Part shown: piece after piece, positions 52,879-61,323 of the stretch
How the letters are laid out: each line of letters begins with the position of its first letter
How positions within the stretch are numbered: position 1 is the stretch's first letter
Source of the DNA: Bacteroides pyogenes
Lineage (GTDB): Bacteria; Bacteroidota; Bacteroidia; Bacteroidales; Bacteroidaceae
Direction of reading: 5' to 3'
DNA: 64,000 nt
NCBI RefSeq assembly: GCF_014196225.1
Contig: NZ_JACIDI010000005.1
Span: 177,891-241,890 of the forward strand
Program-made: the position numbers and the translations under genes
The notes under the pieces: model-generated
Seen by the model: only the letters and a program-made list of their open reading frames with translations
Database searches by the model: none
What the model was told of the DNA's origin: nothing

Positions 52879-54797
52879 GCATCAAATTTTTCATAATCCG
52901 AATTCTTCGAAACAAACTCCGGCACGACGCGTTTCATCAGCTTTACCGTATCGACAATATTTACCGCACGGGAAAGACGCTCGAATTCCATATAGTCGGG
53001 AAGGATGTCGGCATATTCGTATCGGCGGACTTTGGCAACTTTGATTTTCTTATTTTCGGTAGGTATGGTGTTCTCTCCGTTGCTGAGTACTTCTTCGTAA
53101 AGTTTCTCGCCCGGACGGAGACCGGTGAACTCAATTTGTATGTCTTCGCCGGGACGGTAGCCCGCCAACTCGATCATGCGGGTGGCGAGGTCGACAATCC
53201 GGACGGCTTCGCCCATCTCGAAGACGAAGATTTCGTTGCCCTGCCCCATAGTGGCGGCTTCCAACACAAGGCGGCAGGCTTCGGGGATGGTCATAAAGAA
53301 ACGGATGATATCGGGGTGGGTGACGGTAACGGGACCGCCATTTTCGATCTGCTCTTTGAAAAGGGGGATAACGGAACCGTTGCTGCCCAGCACATTGCCG
53401 AAGCGGGTGGTGATGAAACGGGTATGCCCTTTTACCTTGCCTTCGCCAATAGCACAGCCCAGGCTTTGGACGTAGATTTCAGCCAACCGTTTGGAGCCCC
53501 CCATGACATTGGTGGGGTTAACGGCTTTATCGGTAGAAACCATAATCATCTTTTCAGCTCCGTACTCTACTGCCATGTCGGCTACCTGGCGCGAGCCGAT
53601 GACATTGACGAGAACGGCTTCGCAGGGGTTCTCTTCCATCAAGGGAACGTGCTTGTAGGCGGCGGCATGGAAGACGATTTGCGGATGGTAGGTGTCGAAC
53701 ACCATGCGCAGGCGTTCCCTGACACGGACATCACCGATGACAGGAACGAAATCGAGCGAGGAATAGTTGTGCTCGAACTCGAGACGGACATTATGCAGGG
53801 GGGTCTCGGCAGAATCGAACATAACGAGCTTGCGGATGCCCATTTGAGCCAACTGGCGACATAGCTCGCTGCCGATGCTACCGGCGGCTCCGGTGACCAT
53901 AACAACTTTGCCGCGGAATTCGTTGACGACTTCTTCCATATTGATATTGATCTCGGGACGCCCCAGTAGGTCTTCGATCTTGATGGGACGCACCCACTGG
54001 TGGAAAACGCCTTTTTCGTCGGCCTCGCTGATGGAAGGGGCGATCAATGTCTTTATATCGTATTCTTTACAATACTGCAAGAGGCGTTTTTCTTCTTCAC
54101 GGGTGTCTTCGTGTCCGGCAAAGAGGATGCCCTGAATGCGATGGTTGAAGATTTGCTTCTCGAATTCGTCTTTATCGCGGAAAGAGTAAACGGGAAGGTC
54201 GGCGATGCGTCGAACGGTATCTTTGCTACCGTAGGTATAGAACCCCACGACTTTATAATGGGAGCTGTTGAGCAGGCGCACTTTGAGAGAAACGCTTTTA
54301 TCGCCGATGCCGTAAATAAGAATCCGCATATTTTCTTTGGTGATACGACTCAATATGAATTCGTAGACGAGTATGAGAAGGTTGCGGACAACGACCATGG
54401 CAATGAATGTGAGCATACCGTCGAACAGTAAGAAGAATATCTTCTGACTGTGATGCCAATCAGGATGCAAAAGAAATATCCATAAGGCAATACCCATGGC
54501 GGCGGTTTTGACGAGTGAGCTGCAGATGAGCCTCCAGAGTTCGCGCAACTGTGAGAAACGGATGGTGTTGCGATAGGTTCGGAACGCGTAAGATCCCAAC
54601 AAAGATGCCAAAACGGAAACGACTGCCACCCGTAAGAGCATGGCAGGTTGAAAAGAGGTTGCGGTGATGTAGTGGATACCCGTGTATGCGATGAGGGTAC
54701 AGCATAAAGCAATGAATGTATCCAAAGCCAAAACTACCCAATAGCTGAAGTAATTGTTCCGCAGGTATAGGACAAGGTTATCAAATCTTTTCTTCAT
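52875..54797 (-). CDS. Membrane nucleotide-sugar 4,6-dehydratase (CapD/PglF/WbpM-like)
   Basis: 640-residue protein. Four to five N-terminal membrane helices (~15-150) and a CoA-binding-like domain (~155-270) precede the SDR catalytic domain (GKVVMVTGAAGSIGSELCRQ, ~295). The active site includes MVSTDKAVNPTNVMGGSKRL, again a D-K-M form like WbpM/PglF, and TRFGNVLGSNGSVIPLFKEQ. It converts UDP-GlcNAc to the 4-keto-6-deoxy sugar, the substrate for the aminotransferase at 38547-39698. It is the second gene of the operon, overlapping upxY by 17 bp, and is the usual GC content of core genes. Confidence 0.93.
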   Translation of the reverse strand: MKKRFDNLVLYLRNNYFSYWVVLALDTFIALCCTLIAYTGIHYITATSFQPAMLLRVAVVSVLASLLGSYAFRTYRNTIRFSQLRELWRLICSSLVKTAAMGIALWIFLLHPDWHHSQKIFFLLFDGMLTFIAMVVVRNLLILVYEFILSRITKENMRILIYGIGDKSVSLKVRLLNSSHYKVVGFYTYGSKDTVRRIADLPVYSFRDKDEFEKQIFNHRIQGILFAGHEDTREEEKRLLQYCKEYDIKTLIAPSISEADEKGVFHQWVRPIKIEDLLGRPEININMEEVVNEFRGKVVMVTGAAGSIGSELCRQLAQMGIRKLVMFDSAETPLHNVRLEFEHNYSSLDFVPVIGDVRVRERLRMVFDTYHPQIVFHAAAYKHVPLMEENPCEAVLVNVIGSRQVADMAVEYGAEKMIMVSTDKAVNPTNVMGGSKRLAEIYVQSLGCAIGEGKVKGHTRFITTRFGNVLGSNGSVIPLFKEQIENGGPVTVTHPDIIRFFMTIPEACRLVLEAATMGQGNEIFVFEMGEAVRIVDLATRMIELAGYRPGEDIQIEFTGLRPGEKLYEEVLSNGENTIPTENKKIKVAKVRRYEYADILPDYMEFERLSRAVNIVDTVKLMKRVVPEFVSKNSDYEKFDA

Positions 54798-55398
54798 AGT
54801 TCAGGTTTCTTAATTTACTGCTTTGTTTTTCATTTGCAGGCTCCACATAGCCTACAGGCATGTCGACGCAGGCACTTCCCAATAAATTGAGACGGACGGC
54901 AACTTTGCTTTTACCGTCGATGGTAACCAATTCGCCTTCGAGCCCTTTCAAAGGGCCTTTAACGACGCAGACTTTTTCACCCCGAAGCAACGGAGAATCG
55001 TTCATGCAGACGGCTTGGTCGGAATAGTCGAGCATGAAGCGAAAGCGGTTCATCTGTTCATCGGGAATAACGGCGGGAGAACTCTCGCCGCGCAATACCA
55101 TATAGCGGCTGACGGCAGGTATGGTGAGTACTTCCATGCGCTGGCAAGGATCGGCATGGACAAAAACCATCATAGGGAGCAGCACGCAGTCGACTACTTT
55201 GCGACGGTCGCTCCATTGGCGGACTTGCTGCTGGATGGGAACGAAGTTTTCAATTCCCATCTTGGATAAACGGTCGGCGACTTTCTTCTCGTGATGCATA
55301 CGCACGAGAGCGACATACCAACGTTTTGAGCGCGCTACGCTTTCCCCTGTCCCACCGTGCGAGTCAGCGTTAGCCATGTTTTTATCGATTAAATTCAT
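54781..55398 (-). CDS. upxY: UpxY-family transcription antiterminator
   Basis: NusG-like regulator of capsule operon transcription, 205 residues from the ATG at 55398 (or 198 from 55377). The NGN domain (RWYVALVRMHHEKKVADRLS; IPVQQQVRQW-like FVPIQQQVRQWSDRRKVVDC) covers ~20-125. A KOW-type C-terminal domain (LLRGEKVCVVKGPLKGLEGE) covers ~140-195. UpxY proteins load on their own operon's leader and prevent early termination. The frame reaches 55461, but the promoter -7 box at 55449-55456 excludes that start. A leader hairpin (55415-55430) precedes it. No upxZ gene follows, unlike many B. fragilis-type loci. Confidence 0.93.
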   Translation of the reverse strand: MNLIDKNMANADSHGGTGESVARSKRWYVALVRMHHEKKVADRLSKMGIENFVPIQQQVRQWSDRRKVVDCVLLPMMVFVHADPCQRMEVLTIPAVSRYMVLRGESSPAVIPDEQMNRFRFMLDYSDQAVCMNDSPLLRGEKVCVVKGPLKGLEGELVTIDGKSKVAVRLNLLGSACVDMPVGYVEPANEKQSSKLRNLNYEEKI

Positions 55399-55414
55399 TT
55401 TACCCCATTTTATC

Positions 55415-55430
55415 CGTTGCCGGAGCAACG
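55415..55430 (-). promoter_or_regulatory. Leader hairpin of the capsule operon
   Basis: CGTTGC-CGGA-GCAACG, a perfect 6-bp stem with 4-nt loop in the predicted 5' untranslated region, 16 bp before the upxY ATG. It is a possible UpxY/NusG pausing or loading site. Confidence 0.4.
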
Positions 55431-55448
55431 AACAATTACAATCGTGCA

Positions 55449-55456
55449 CAAAGATA
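55449..55456 (-). promoter_or_regulatory. Capsule operon promoter -7 box
   Basis: Minus-strand TATCTTTG fits TAnnTTTG. Predicted RNA start near 55442. The only other structure in the 68-bp gap to purF is a short hairpin AGCGT-TCTC-ACGCT (55480-55493). No flanking inverted repeats of an invertible promoter are seen. Confidence 0.5.
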
Positions 55457-55529
55457 TACAAAAATCTTAATAAACATTTAGCGTTCTCACGCTTTTTTCG
55501 TTAATCTTGGTAATGTTTCATTTTAATTA

Positions 55530-57434
55530 CTAAGATTCAGGGAGCAGTACCTCCATCCCGAATATCTGCTCCACATAGTCGATGAATGCTTTGTTTACTT
55601 TTTTCACGCCACCGGGGGTGGGATAATCGCCGCTGAAATACCAGTCGCCCGTATGTTCGGGACAGGCTTCACTCAACCCTTTCAGAGGCTGGAAAACTAT
55701 TTCCACTTGGGCTTTTGTTCCATCTGGGACAAGTAGTTGCGCCATCTTGGCGGCAATCTCTTCGTCGGTGAACGGGGCGTAAATTTCTTTCACATGATTG
55801 ACCATCTGTTCTTTAGGAAGTGACGCCTGCTCTCTCGACCGGCGGTAGGCTCCGGCAATGAGGGACGTCATCCCTCGCTCTTTGAGCAGCTCGATAGCAG
55901 CTCTGAAAGCAATGAATTCGCTCATTTTCGCCATATCGATGCCGTAATAATCGGGGTAGCGTACTTGAGGGGAAGAGGATACGATGACGATCTTCTTCGG
56001 GCCAAGACGGTCGAGGATGCCGATGATACTTTGCTTGAGGGTGGTGCCGCGCACGATGCTGTCGTCGATAATCACCAGATTGTCGACGTCGGGTACGAGG
56101 CTTCCGTAGGTGATGTCGTAAACGTGTGCCGCCAGATCGTTCCGGCTGTTGCCCTCGGCGATGAAAGTGCGAAGTTTTATATCTTTGATAGCAACTTTCT
56201 CGCTGCGGATGCGGCGGGAAAGGATGCGCTCCAGTTCTTCGGAATGGAGCTGGGAGCCTAAACCGACGATTTGCCGGACTTTCTCTTGGTTCAGGTATTC
56301 GTCGAGCCCTTGCAACATACCGTAGTATGCCACTTCGGCGGTGTTGGGAATGAAGGAAAAGACGGTATGGTCGATGTCATGGCCGATGGCCTCGAGAATG
56401 TTGGGAACAAGTTTTTTGCCCAGAAGTTTCCGCTCTTTGTAGATATCGACATCGCTGCCGCGAGAGAAATAGATGCGTTCGAACGAACAGGCGCGTTTTT
56501 CACGAGGTTTGTTGATGCGGGTGATGCGAGACTGTCCGTCTTTGCTGATGAGCAGCGCCTGCCCGGGAAGGAGTTCCTGTATACGATCGGAAGAAACGTT
56601 CAAGGCAGTCTGGATAACAGGGCGTTCGGAAGCAAGCACGGCTATCTCGTCGTCTTGATACCAGAAAGCGGGACGAATGCCCCAAGGATCGCGGATAGCG
56701 AAAGATTCGCCACTTCCGGTAATGCCGCAAATAACATATCCACCGTCCCACTCTCTGGTGGAGGTACGGAGCACGTTGGCAAGGTCGATATGCTCTTCGA
56801 TGTAGTGTGTGATGTCCATGCCGGTAAGGCCTTCGGCTTCGGCAAGGTTGAACACGCGCTCCACTTCGCGGTCGAGCCGGTGCCCTACCTGTTCGAGCAT
56901 GATGTAGGTATCGGCATACTGGCGAGGATGCTGACCGATAGCAGTGATGCGAGCAAAAATTTCATCGAGGTTGGTCAGGTTGAAATTGCCGCAAAGGGCA
57001 AGATTTTTGGCACGCCAGTTGTTGCGGCGCAGGAACGGGTGTACGTAGGCAATGCCGGACTTTCCGGTAGTGGAGTATCGCAGATGTCCCATATAGGCTT
57101 CACCGGCAAAAGGCAGGGTGCGCTTGGCGAACTCGGGGTCGTGGAGTTGTTCGGGTGTGAGGTCTTTGAAATTGGCCTGAACGTTTTGGAAAATTTCGGT
57201 AATGGCTCCGGAACCTAACGCACGCTCACGGAACATGTATTCTTCGCCGGGGTCGGACTGCATCTTGACACAGGCCAGCCCTGCGCCTTCCTGCCCCCGG
57301 TTGTGCTGTTTCTCCATCAGCAGATAGAGCTTATTGAGACCATACATCCATGTTCCGTACTTTTCCTCGTAATACTCCAACGGCTTGAGCAAGCGTATCA
57401 TCGCAACGCCGCATTCGTGTTTCAGTTGTTCCAT
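55530..57434 (-). CDS. purF: Amidophosphoribosyltransferase (Bacteroidetes long form)
   Basis: 634-residue enzyme that makes phosphoribosylamine from PRPP and glutamine, the first step of purine synthesis. The class II glutaminase domain starts near the N-terminus (MEQLKHECGVAMIRL, nucleophile Cys8 expected after processing; QHNRGQEGAGLACV). The phosphoribosyltransferase domain has the PRPP loop VDNLVIIDDSIVRGTTLK (~440) and YYGIDMAKMSEFIAF. It is longer than the ~500 residues of E. coli PurF, with extra C-terminal and interdomain segments, as in other Bacteroides paralogues. It ends 69 bp before the predicted start region of the capsule operon. Confidence 0.88.
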   Translation of the reverse strand: MEQLKHECGVAMIRLLKPLEYYEEKYGTWMYGLNKLYLLMEKQHNRGQEGAGLACVKMQSDPGEEYMFRERALGSGAITEIFQNVQANFKDLTPEQLHDPEFAKRTLPFAGEAYMGHLRYSTTGKSGIAYVHPFLRRNNWRAKNLALCGNFNLTNLDEIFARITAIGQHPRQYADTYIMLEQVGHRLDREVERVFNLAEAEGLTGMDITHYIEEHIDLANVLRTSTREWDGGYVICGITGSGESFAIRDPWGIRPAFWYQDDEIAVLASERPVIQTALNVSSDRIQELLPGQALLISKDGQSRITRINKPREKRACSFERIYFSRGSDVDIYKERKLLGKKLVPNILEAIGHDIDHTVFSFIPNTAEVAYYGMLQGLDEYLNQEKVRQIVGLGSQLHSEELERILSRRIRSEKVAIKDIKLRTFIAEGNSRNDLAAHVYDITYGSLVPDVDNLVIIDDSIVRGTTLKQSIIGILDRLGPKKIVIVSSSPQVRYPDYYGIDMAKMSEFIAFRAAIELLKERGMTSLIAGAYRRSREQASLPKEQMVNHVKEIYAPFTDEEIAAKMAQLLVPDGTKAQVEIVFQPLKGLSEACPEHTGDWYFSGDYPTPGGVKKVNKAFIDYVEQIFGMEVLLPES

Positions 57435-57491
57435 TAAATTTTCAGAATTAAAAATTCATGCACTATCGGTTTCTTTTTTGAAAGAAAACGC

Positions 57492-57499
57492 AAAGATAA
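57492..57499 (-). promoter_or_regulatory. Candidate purF promoter -7 box
   Basis: Minus-strand TATCTTTG matches TAnnTTTG, 58 bp before the purF ATG. Confidence 0.45.
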
Positions 57500-57554
57500 G
57501 CATTTCGAAGCATATAAAAAGGATAAGGGCTGATGAATATTGTTTAATTTTTCA

Positions 57555-57562
57555 TATATTTG
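57555..57562 (+). promoter_or_regulatory. Candidate promoter -7 box of the GDPD gene
   Basis: TATATTTG matches TAnnTTTG, 40 bp before the ATG at 57602. Confidence 0.45.
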
Positions 57563-57601
57563 AGGCAAAACATTTATTTATAACCAATAAAGAAAAGAGC
57601 G

Positions 57602-58378
57602 ATGAAACTGAAAAAAATGACGGTAATTTTTGCATTGATGGGAATGACCGGATACTTGCAGGCACAACATACACAGGTGGTTGCACATCGAGGATTCTGG
57701 AAGGTGGAAGGTTCGGCACAAAATAGTATCGCCGCACTCCGGGAGGCTGAATCGGCAGGTTGCTACGGCTCGGAATTCGATGTGTGGCTGACAAAGGACA
57801 ATAAGCCGGTGGTAAACCATGATCCGGTGTATAAGATGAAAAGCATGGAGGGCTCGAAAGCGGAAGAGTTGACTAAGCTAAGACTGGAAAACGGAGAAAA
57901 GCTGCCTTTACTTGAAGAGTATTTCGACGCTGCCCGGGAGGGGAGCATACGCTTGATACTGGAACTGAAAAAACAAAGCAGTCCCGCCCGTGAGACAAGA
58001 GCTGTACGGGAAATCGTAGCTCTGGCGAAAAGAATGGGACTCGAAAGACGGATGGAGTATATTTCCTTTTCGCTGCATGCCGTGAAAGAGTTCATCCGTC
58101 TGGCGCCGGAGGGAACCCCGGTATACTATCTGAACGGGGATCTTTCTCCCGCGGAACTGAAAGCGATCGGTTGCAGCGGTCCCGACTATAATCTGGCAGT
58201 GCTTAAAAAACATCCGGAATGGATCAAGGAGAGCCACGAACTCGGAATGAAGGTAAATGCATGGACCGTAGACAAGCCGGAGGATATGAGGTGGCTGATC
58301 GAACGGAAGACGGACTTCATCACGACGAACGAACCGGTGAAGCTCCAAGAGATATTGAAAGAGTACGTCAGTCGATGA
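57602..58378 (+). CDS. Glycerophosphodiester phosphodiesterase family protein
   Basis: 258-residue exported enzyme. The signal peptide is cleaved near GYLQAQ. The GDPD TIM barrel starts at VVAHRGFWKVEGSAQNSIAA (metal and catalytic His-Arg), then GSEFDVWLTKDNKPVVNHDP supplies Glu, Asp and the second catalytic His. KVNAWTVDKPEDMRWL and DFITTNEP are the final strands. It hydrolyses glycerophosphodiesters, probably in the periplasm. It has its own promoter, and its stop overlaps the convergent HdeD-like gene by 11 bp. Confidence 0.94.
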   Translation: MKLKKMTVIFALMGMTGYLQAQHTQVVAHRGFWKVEGSAQNSIAALREAESAGCYGSEFDVWLTKDNKPVVNHDPVYKMKSMEGSKAEELTKLRLENGEKLPLLEEYFDAAREGSIRLILELKKQSSPARETRAVREIVALAKRMGLERRMEYISFSLHAVKEFIRLAPEGTPVYYLNGDLSPAELKAIGCSGPDYNLAVLKKHPEWIKESHELGMKVNAWTVDKPEDMRWLIERKTDFITTNEPVKLQEILKEYVSR

Positions 58379-58949
58379 TCCCGGCGTCGTCTTCGACTTC
58401 TTCCGGATGAAGAAAAAGAGGCGACTCGGGGCGAAAACGCATGAACTTGAACCAGTTGACCAACTCGGAAACCGCATATACCAAACTACATATACCGATA
58501 ATAAGGAAGGCGGTGTTGCGTGCCTCGGTGGGGTTGAACAGGGTTACGAAACCGGCAATCAGGATGAGCACGGGAATCAGATAAAATGCCGCAGGCACTC
58601 TGATCCACTCACGTGCCCGGGCAAGAGAGGTAATTTGCTGCACACCTCCCATGATAAGGATAAAGCCAAGCAAAAACATAAGGACATCGGCAAAAAAGTC
58701 GGGCATAATGATCAGCCAAAGACCGAGCAAAAGGCTTCCTACTCCTTCGATAGGAAAACGGAGGGCCTTTTTATTTTCACCCCTTTTACGGCCGAAATAA
58801 GCGAAAAGAGTGATAATGCCGGGAATAAGGAAAGCGACTCCCAATGTTATGACAATATAAGCGGCGGCGGCATCGGGCCAAATGACCAGAACCAACCCTA
58901 TCACGAGGGCGAACAAGATGCGAATGAGAGAATAATTAGTTGTTTTCAT
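58368..58949 (-). CDS. HdeD/DUF308-family membrane protein
   Basis: 193-residue protein with six hydrophobic segments in three repeated pairs, the DUF308/HdeD pattern (IRILFALVIGLVLVIWPDAA; GLWLIIMPDFFADVLMFLLG; ILIAGFVTLFNPTEARNTAF). The C-terminus is acidic (HPEEVEDDAGIID). HdeD helps acid resistance in E. coli, but the role in Bacteroides is not established. It converges with the GDPD gene with an 11-bp overlap of the coding ends, so the mRNA tails are complementary. Confidence 0.9.
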   Translation of the reverse strand: MKTTNYSLIRILFALVIGLVLVIWPDAAAAYIVITLGVAFLIPGIITLFAYFGRKRGENKKALRFPIEGVGSLLLGLWLIIMPDFFADVLMFLLGFILIMGGVQQITSLARAREWIRVPAAFYLIPVLILIAGFVTLFNPTEARNTAFLIIGICSLVYAVSELVNWFKFMRFRPESPLFLHPEEVEDDAGIID

Positions 58950-59070
58950 ATATCTTTAATTTAATCAATTTATCCACTTATTGTTGCGAAGATAGGACTT
59001 TTTATGCAGAACCGCAATGCCAAGAGCATTTTTCGGGAATACGGGAATGATAAAAAAATAAAAAAAATCG

Positions 59071-59101
59071 TTTGAAAGCTCGAACAAAGTCTTTACATTT
59101 G
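59071..59101 (+). promoter_or_regulatory. Promoter of the asparaginase gene
   Basis: TTTG (59071-59074), 19 nt, TACATTTG (59094-59101): a full match to the Bacteroides promoter. RNA would start near 59108, leaving a leader of about 100 nt before the ATG at 59211 with no strong hairpin seen. Confidence 0.6.
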
Positions 59102-59210
59102 CGTTTCGTTACCATATATGGAAGCTCTGCTCCGGAAATAATCATATGTTTTTCACCTTACAGTTTATTGCACATCGTGAAAGAATCCGGAGATATTGTA
59201 ACTTTCTCAA

Positions 59211-60263
59211 ATGACAAAAACCATGAAAGATGTGACATCTTCTGTATTACTGATTTACACGGGCGGGACCATCGGAATGATAGCCAACCCGGAAACCGGC
59301 GCTCTGGAGAATTTCAACTTCGACCATCTGCTGAAACACGTTCCCGAGTTGAAGAGGCTTAACTACCGGATTTCGCCTTATCCTTTCGACCCTCCCATCG
59401 ACTCGTCGGACATGGAGCCTTCTCATTGGGCAAGGATGGTAAGAATTATCGCCGAAAATTATGAGATGTACGACGGATTTGTGATTCTGCACGGAACGGA
59501 TACGATGGCGTACACGGCATCGGCGCTGAGCTTTATGCTCGAGAATCTGAGCAAGCCGGTAATTCTGACCGGATCGCAACTGCCCATCGGCACGCTGAGG
59601 ACCGACGGAAAGGAAAATCTGATCACTGCCATCGAAATAGCTGCTGCCAAAAACTGTGATGGAACAGCCACAGTGCCCGAAGTATGTATCTTCTTCGAGA
59701 ATCATTTGATGAGAGGAAACCGTACCACAAAGATTAACGCGGAAAATTTCAACGCGTTCCGTTCGTTCAACTACCCGGTACTTGCCAAAGCGGGCATACA
59801 CATTAAGTATGAACCGGGGCTGATACGGAAGGCGGACCGGACAAAGCCGCTCAAACCGCACTTCCTTTTCAACACGAACGTAGTGATTCTGACGCTTTTC
59901 CCGGGCATTCAGGAACGTATTGTGACTTCATTGCTACACGTACCGGGGTTGAAGGCGGTGGTTCTGAAGACTTTCGGATCGGGAAACGCTCCGCAAAAAG
60001 AATGGTTTATCAAGCAACTGAAAGAGGCTACGGAACGAGGTATTGTGATTGTGAACATCACTCAGTGCACCTCGGGAGGAGTGGAAATGGAACGATATGA
60101 AACAGGAATGCACCTGCTGGAAGCGGGCGTGATAAGCGGATACGACAGTACCCCGGAATGTGCAGTGACAAAACTGATGTTTCTGTTAGGACACGGACTG
60201 ACCGACAGCGAGATACGGCAAAAAATGAACTCCTCATTGGCAGGAGAGATTACCAAACGATAA
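59211..60263 (+). CDS. ansA: Type I (cytoplasmic) L-asparaginase
   Basis: 350-residue asparaginase/glutaminase-fold enzyme hydrolysing asparagine to aspartate and ammonia. The first catalytic Thr is in SVLLIYTGGTIGMI (~12-25), the second in VILHGTDTMAYTASALSFML, and the LTGSQLPIGTLRTDGKENL loop follows. There is no signal peptide, consistent with the low-affinity type I enzyme. The ATG at 59211 (MTKTMKDVTSS) or 59223 may be used. It has its own promoter at 59071-59101. A single-domain response regulator gene starts 37 bp after it, on the same strand. Confidence 0.93.
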   Translation: MTKTMKDVTSSVLLIYTGGTIGMIANPETGALENFNFDHLLKHVPELKRLNYRISPYPFDPPIDSSDMEPSHWARMVRIIAENYEMYDGFVILHGTDTMAYTASALSFMLENLSKPVILTGSQLPIGTLRTDGKENLITAIEIAAAKNCDGTATVPEVCIFFENHLMRGNRTTKINAENFNAFRSFNYPVLAKAGIHIKYEPGLIRKADRTKPLKPHFLFNTNVVILTLFPGIQERIVTSLLHVPGLKAVVLKTFGSGNAPQKEWFIKQLKEATERGIVIVNITQCTSGGVEMERYETGMHLLEAGVISGYDSTPECAVTKLMFLLGHGLTDSEIRQKMNSSLAGEITKR

Positions 60264-60300
60264 GGATGGATGAAAAACCAAGCGTTGAAAACGAACGAAT

Positions 60301-60666
60301 ATGAAAAAGAAAATATTGCTTATTGACGATAAACCTGCCATTGGGAAGGTTGTAAGCGTGTATCTGGAAGATAAATATGATTTGATATATCTGGAAAATC
60401 CGCTTACGGCGATAGAGTGGCTGAAGCAGGGAAATCGTCCAGATTTGATTATTTTGGATCTTTATATGCCACATATGCCGGGAAAGGCTTTTCTGAAATA
60501 CCTCAAAGAAAACGAGCCGTTAGCATCCGTTCCGGTCGTTATCTTATCAAGCGAGGAGGACGCGACCGAAAGGATCAGACTATTAGAAGAGGGAATAGCG
60601 GATTATATATTGAAACCGTTCGATCCGCTGGAATTGAAGACACGCATCAAGAAAGTAATAGAATGA
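60301..60666 (+). CDS. Single-domain response regulator
   Basis: 121-residue stand-alone receiver (CheY-like). It has the acidic pair in ILLIDDKPA, the phospho-acceptor Asp in LIILDLYMPHMPG, the Thr/Ser position in VVILSSEED and the conserved Lys in YILKPFDPLELKTRIK, so all key residues are present. There is no output domain. It could be a phosphate-relay partner or act through protein binding. Its cognate kinase is not in the window. It lies 37 bp after the asparaginase gene and may be read through from it. Confidence 0.9.
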   Translation: MKKKILLIDDKPAIGKVVSVYLEDKYDLIYLENPLTAIEWLKQGNRPDLIILDLYMPHMPGKAFLKYLKENEPLASVPVVILSSEEDATERIRLLEEGIADYILKPFDPLELKTRIKKVIE

Positions 60667-60725
60667 ATGACCGATTATAACTATTAATAGTGAGATTACC
60701 GCTGCAATATACCCTATTAGAGGTA

Positions 60726-60756
60726 TTGCGGGGAGAAATGAAACTCTCTATCTTTG
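60726..60756 (+). promoter_or_regulatory. Promoter of a candidate small RNA
   Basis: ATTG with TTG at 60726-60728, 20 nt, then TATCTTTG (60749-60756). It sits inside a gene-free gap and is followed within 100 nt by an intrinsic terminator. Confidence 0.55.
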
Positions 60757-60762
60757 CAGTAT

Positions 60763-60861
60763 CAGAATTGAATTAATTAGTCATAATTTTATTACGTAGC
60801 CACATTTAAGTAAGAATGTAACAAAATCCCGCCGAAGTGATTTCGCCGGGATTTTGTTTTT
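60763..60861 (+). ncRNA. Candidate small RNA (~100 nt)
   Basis: Between the promoter at 60726-60756 and the terminator at 60821-60861 there is no reading frame with coding character. The predicted transcript is about 100 nt and ends in a strong hairpin with T-run. No known RNA family was recognised. Confidence 0.45.
60821..60861 (+). terminator. Intrinsic terminator
   Basis: ACAAAATCCCGCCGAA pairs with TTCGCCGGGATTTTGT (60821-60836 with 60842-60857, one C-C mismatch), 5-nt loop, then TTTT. A typical Rho-independent terminator. Confidence 0.75.
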
Positions 60862-60873
60862 ATACAGACAACG

Positions 60874-60917
<44 letters not shown>

Positions 60918-61116
60918 GCCAGCCAGACAATCGTTCCTCTTGTACAGCCCCGCAAAGAAAAGAGATGGCGATCAGAACGAAAAGCATGCGTGGAGTACTC
61001 TTTCGGACACAGTGCTTTGACAATCTTAAGAAGAAGAGCAGGATATCGAATACACTCGGAGTACAGAAATAAAAAAACGAGTCGACCCCATTTATGGAAC
61101 CACCCGCCGCAGCATC

Positions 61117-61143
61117 AGAAAAGCCTTTTAGGCTTTTCTTTTT
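61117..61143. terminator. Strong hairpin terminator
   Basis: AGAAAAGCCT-TTT-AGGCTTTTCT, a perfect 10-bp stem followed by TTTT on the plus strand. It could close a plus-strand RNA, or, less efficiently, the minus-strand transcript predicted from 61324-61354. Confidence 0.7.
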
Positions 61144-61318
61144 GTTACCTCTTTTTCCCTGAAAACATTTTCTCTTTTTACCTTAAAAACTTGCTACCTA
61201 TTGTAATCCTTTTACCTTTATAAAAAACTTTCCCTATTTGAAATTACAATAATATAAAAGTCTAATACCTAAACAATTTTGTTTTTACCTTTTAAAACTA
61301 ACAGCAATTTCCCAATTG
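61120..61318 (-). ncRNA. Candidate AU-rich non-coding RNA with repeated AGGTA
   Basis: From the promoter at 61324-61354 a leftward RNA would begin with a hairpin GCAATT-GGGA-AATTGC (61304-61319). It then runs through about 150 nt of AU-rich sequence containing six AGGTA motifs (plus-strand TACCT at 61146, 61179, 61195, 61213, 61266 and 61286) and reaches the hairpin at 61117-61143. No reading frame over a few codons is seen. The boundaries are guesses. Confidence 0.3.
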
Positions 61319-61323
61319 CCTTG

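Noticed and set aside
55462..55529. Invertible promoter upstream of the capsule operon
   Set aside because: I looked for the paired inverted repeats of Bacteroides capsule switches and saw only a 5-bp-stem hairpin; the gap is too short for a typical invertible segment.
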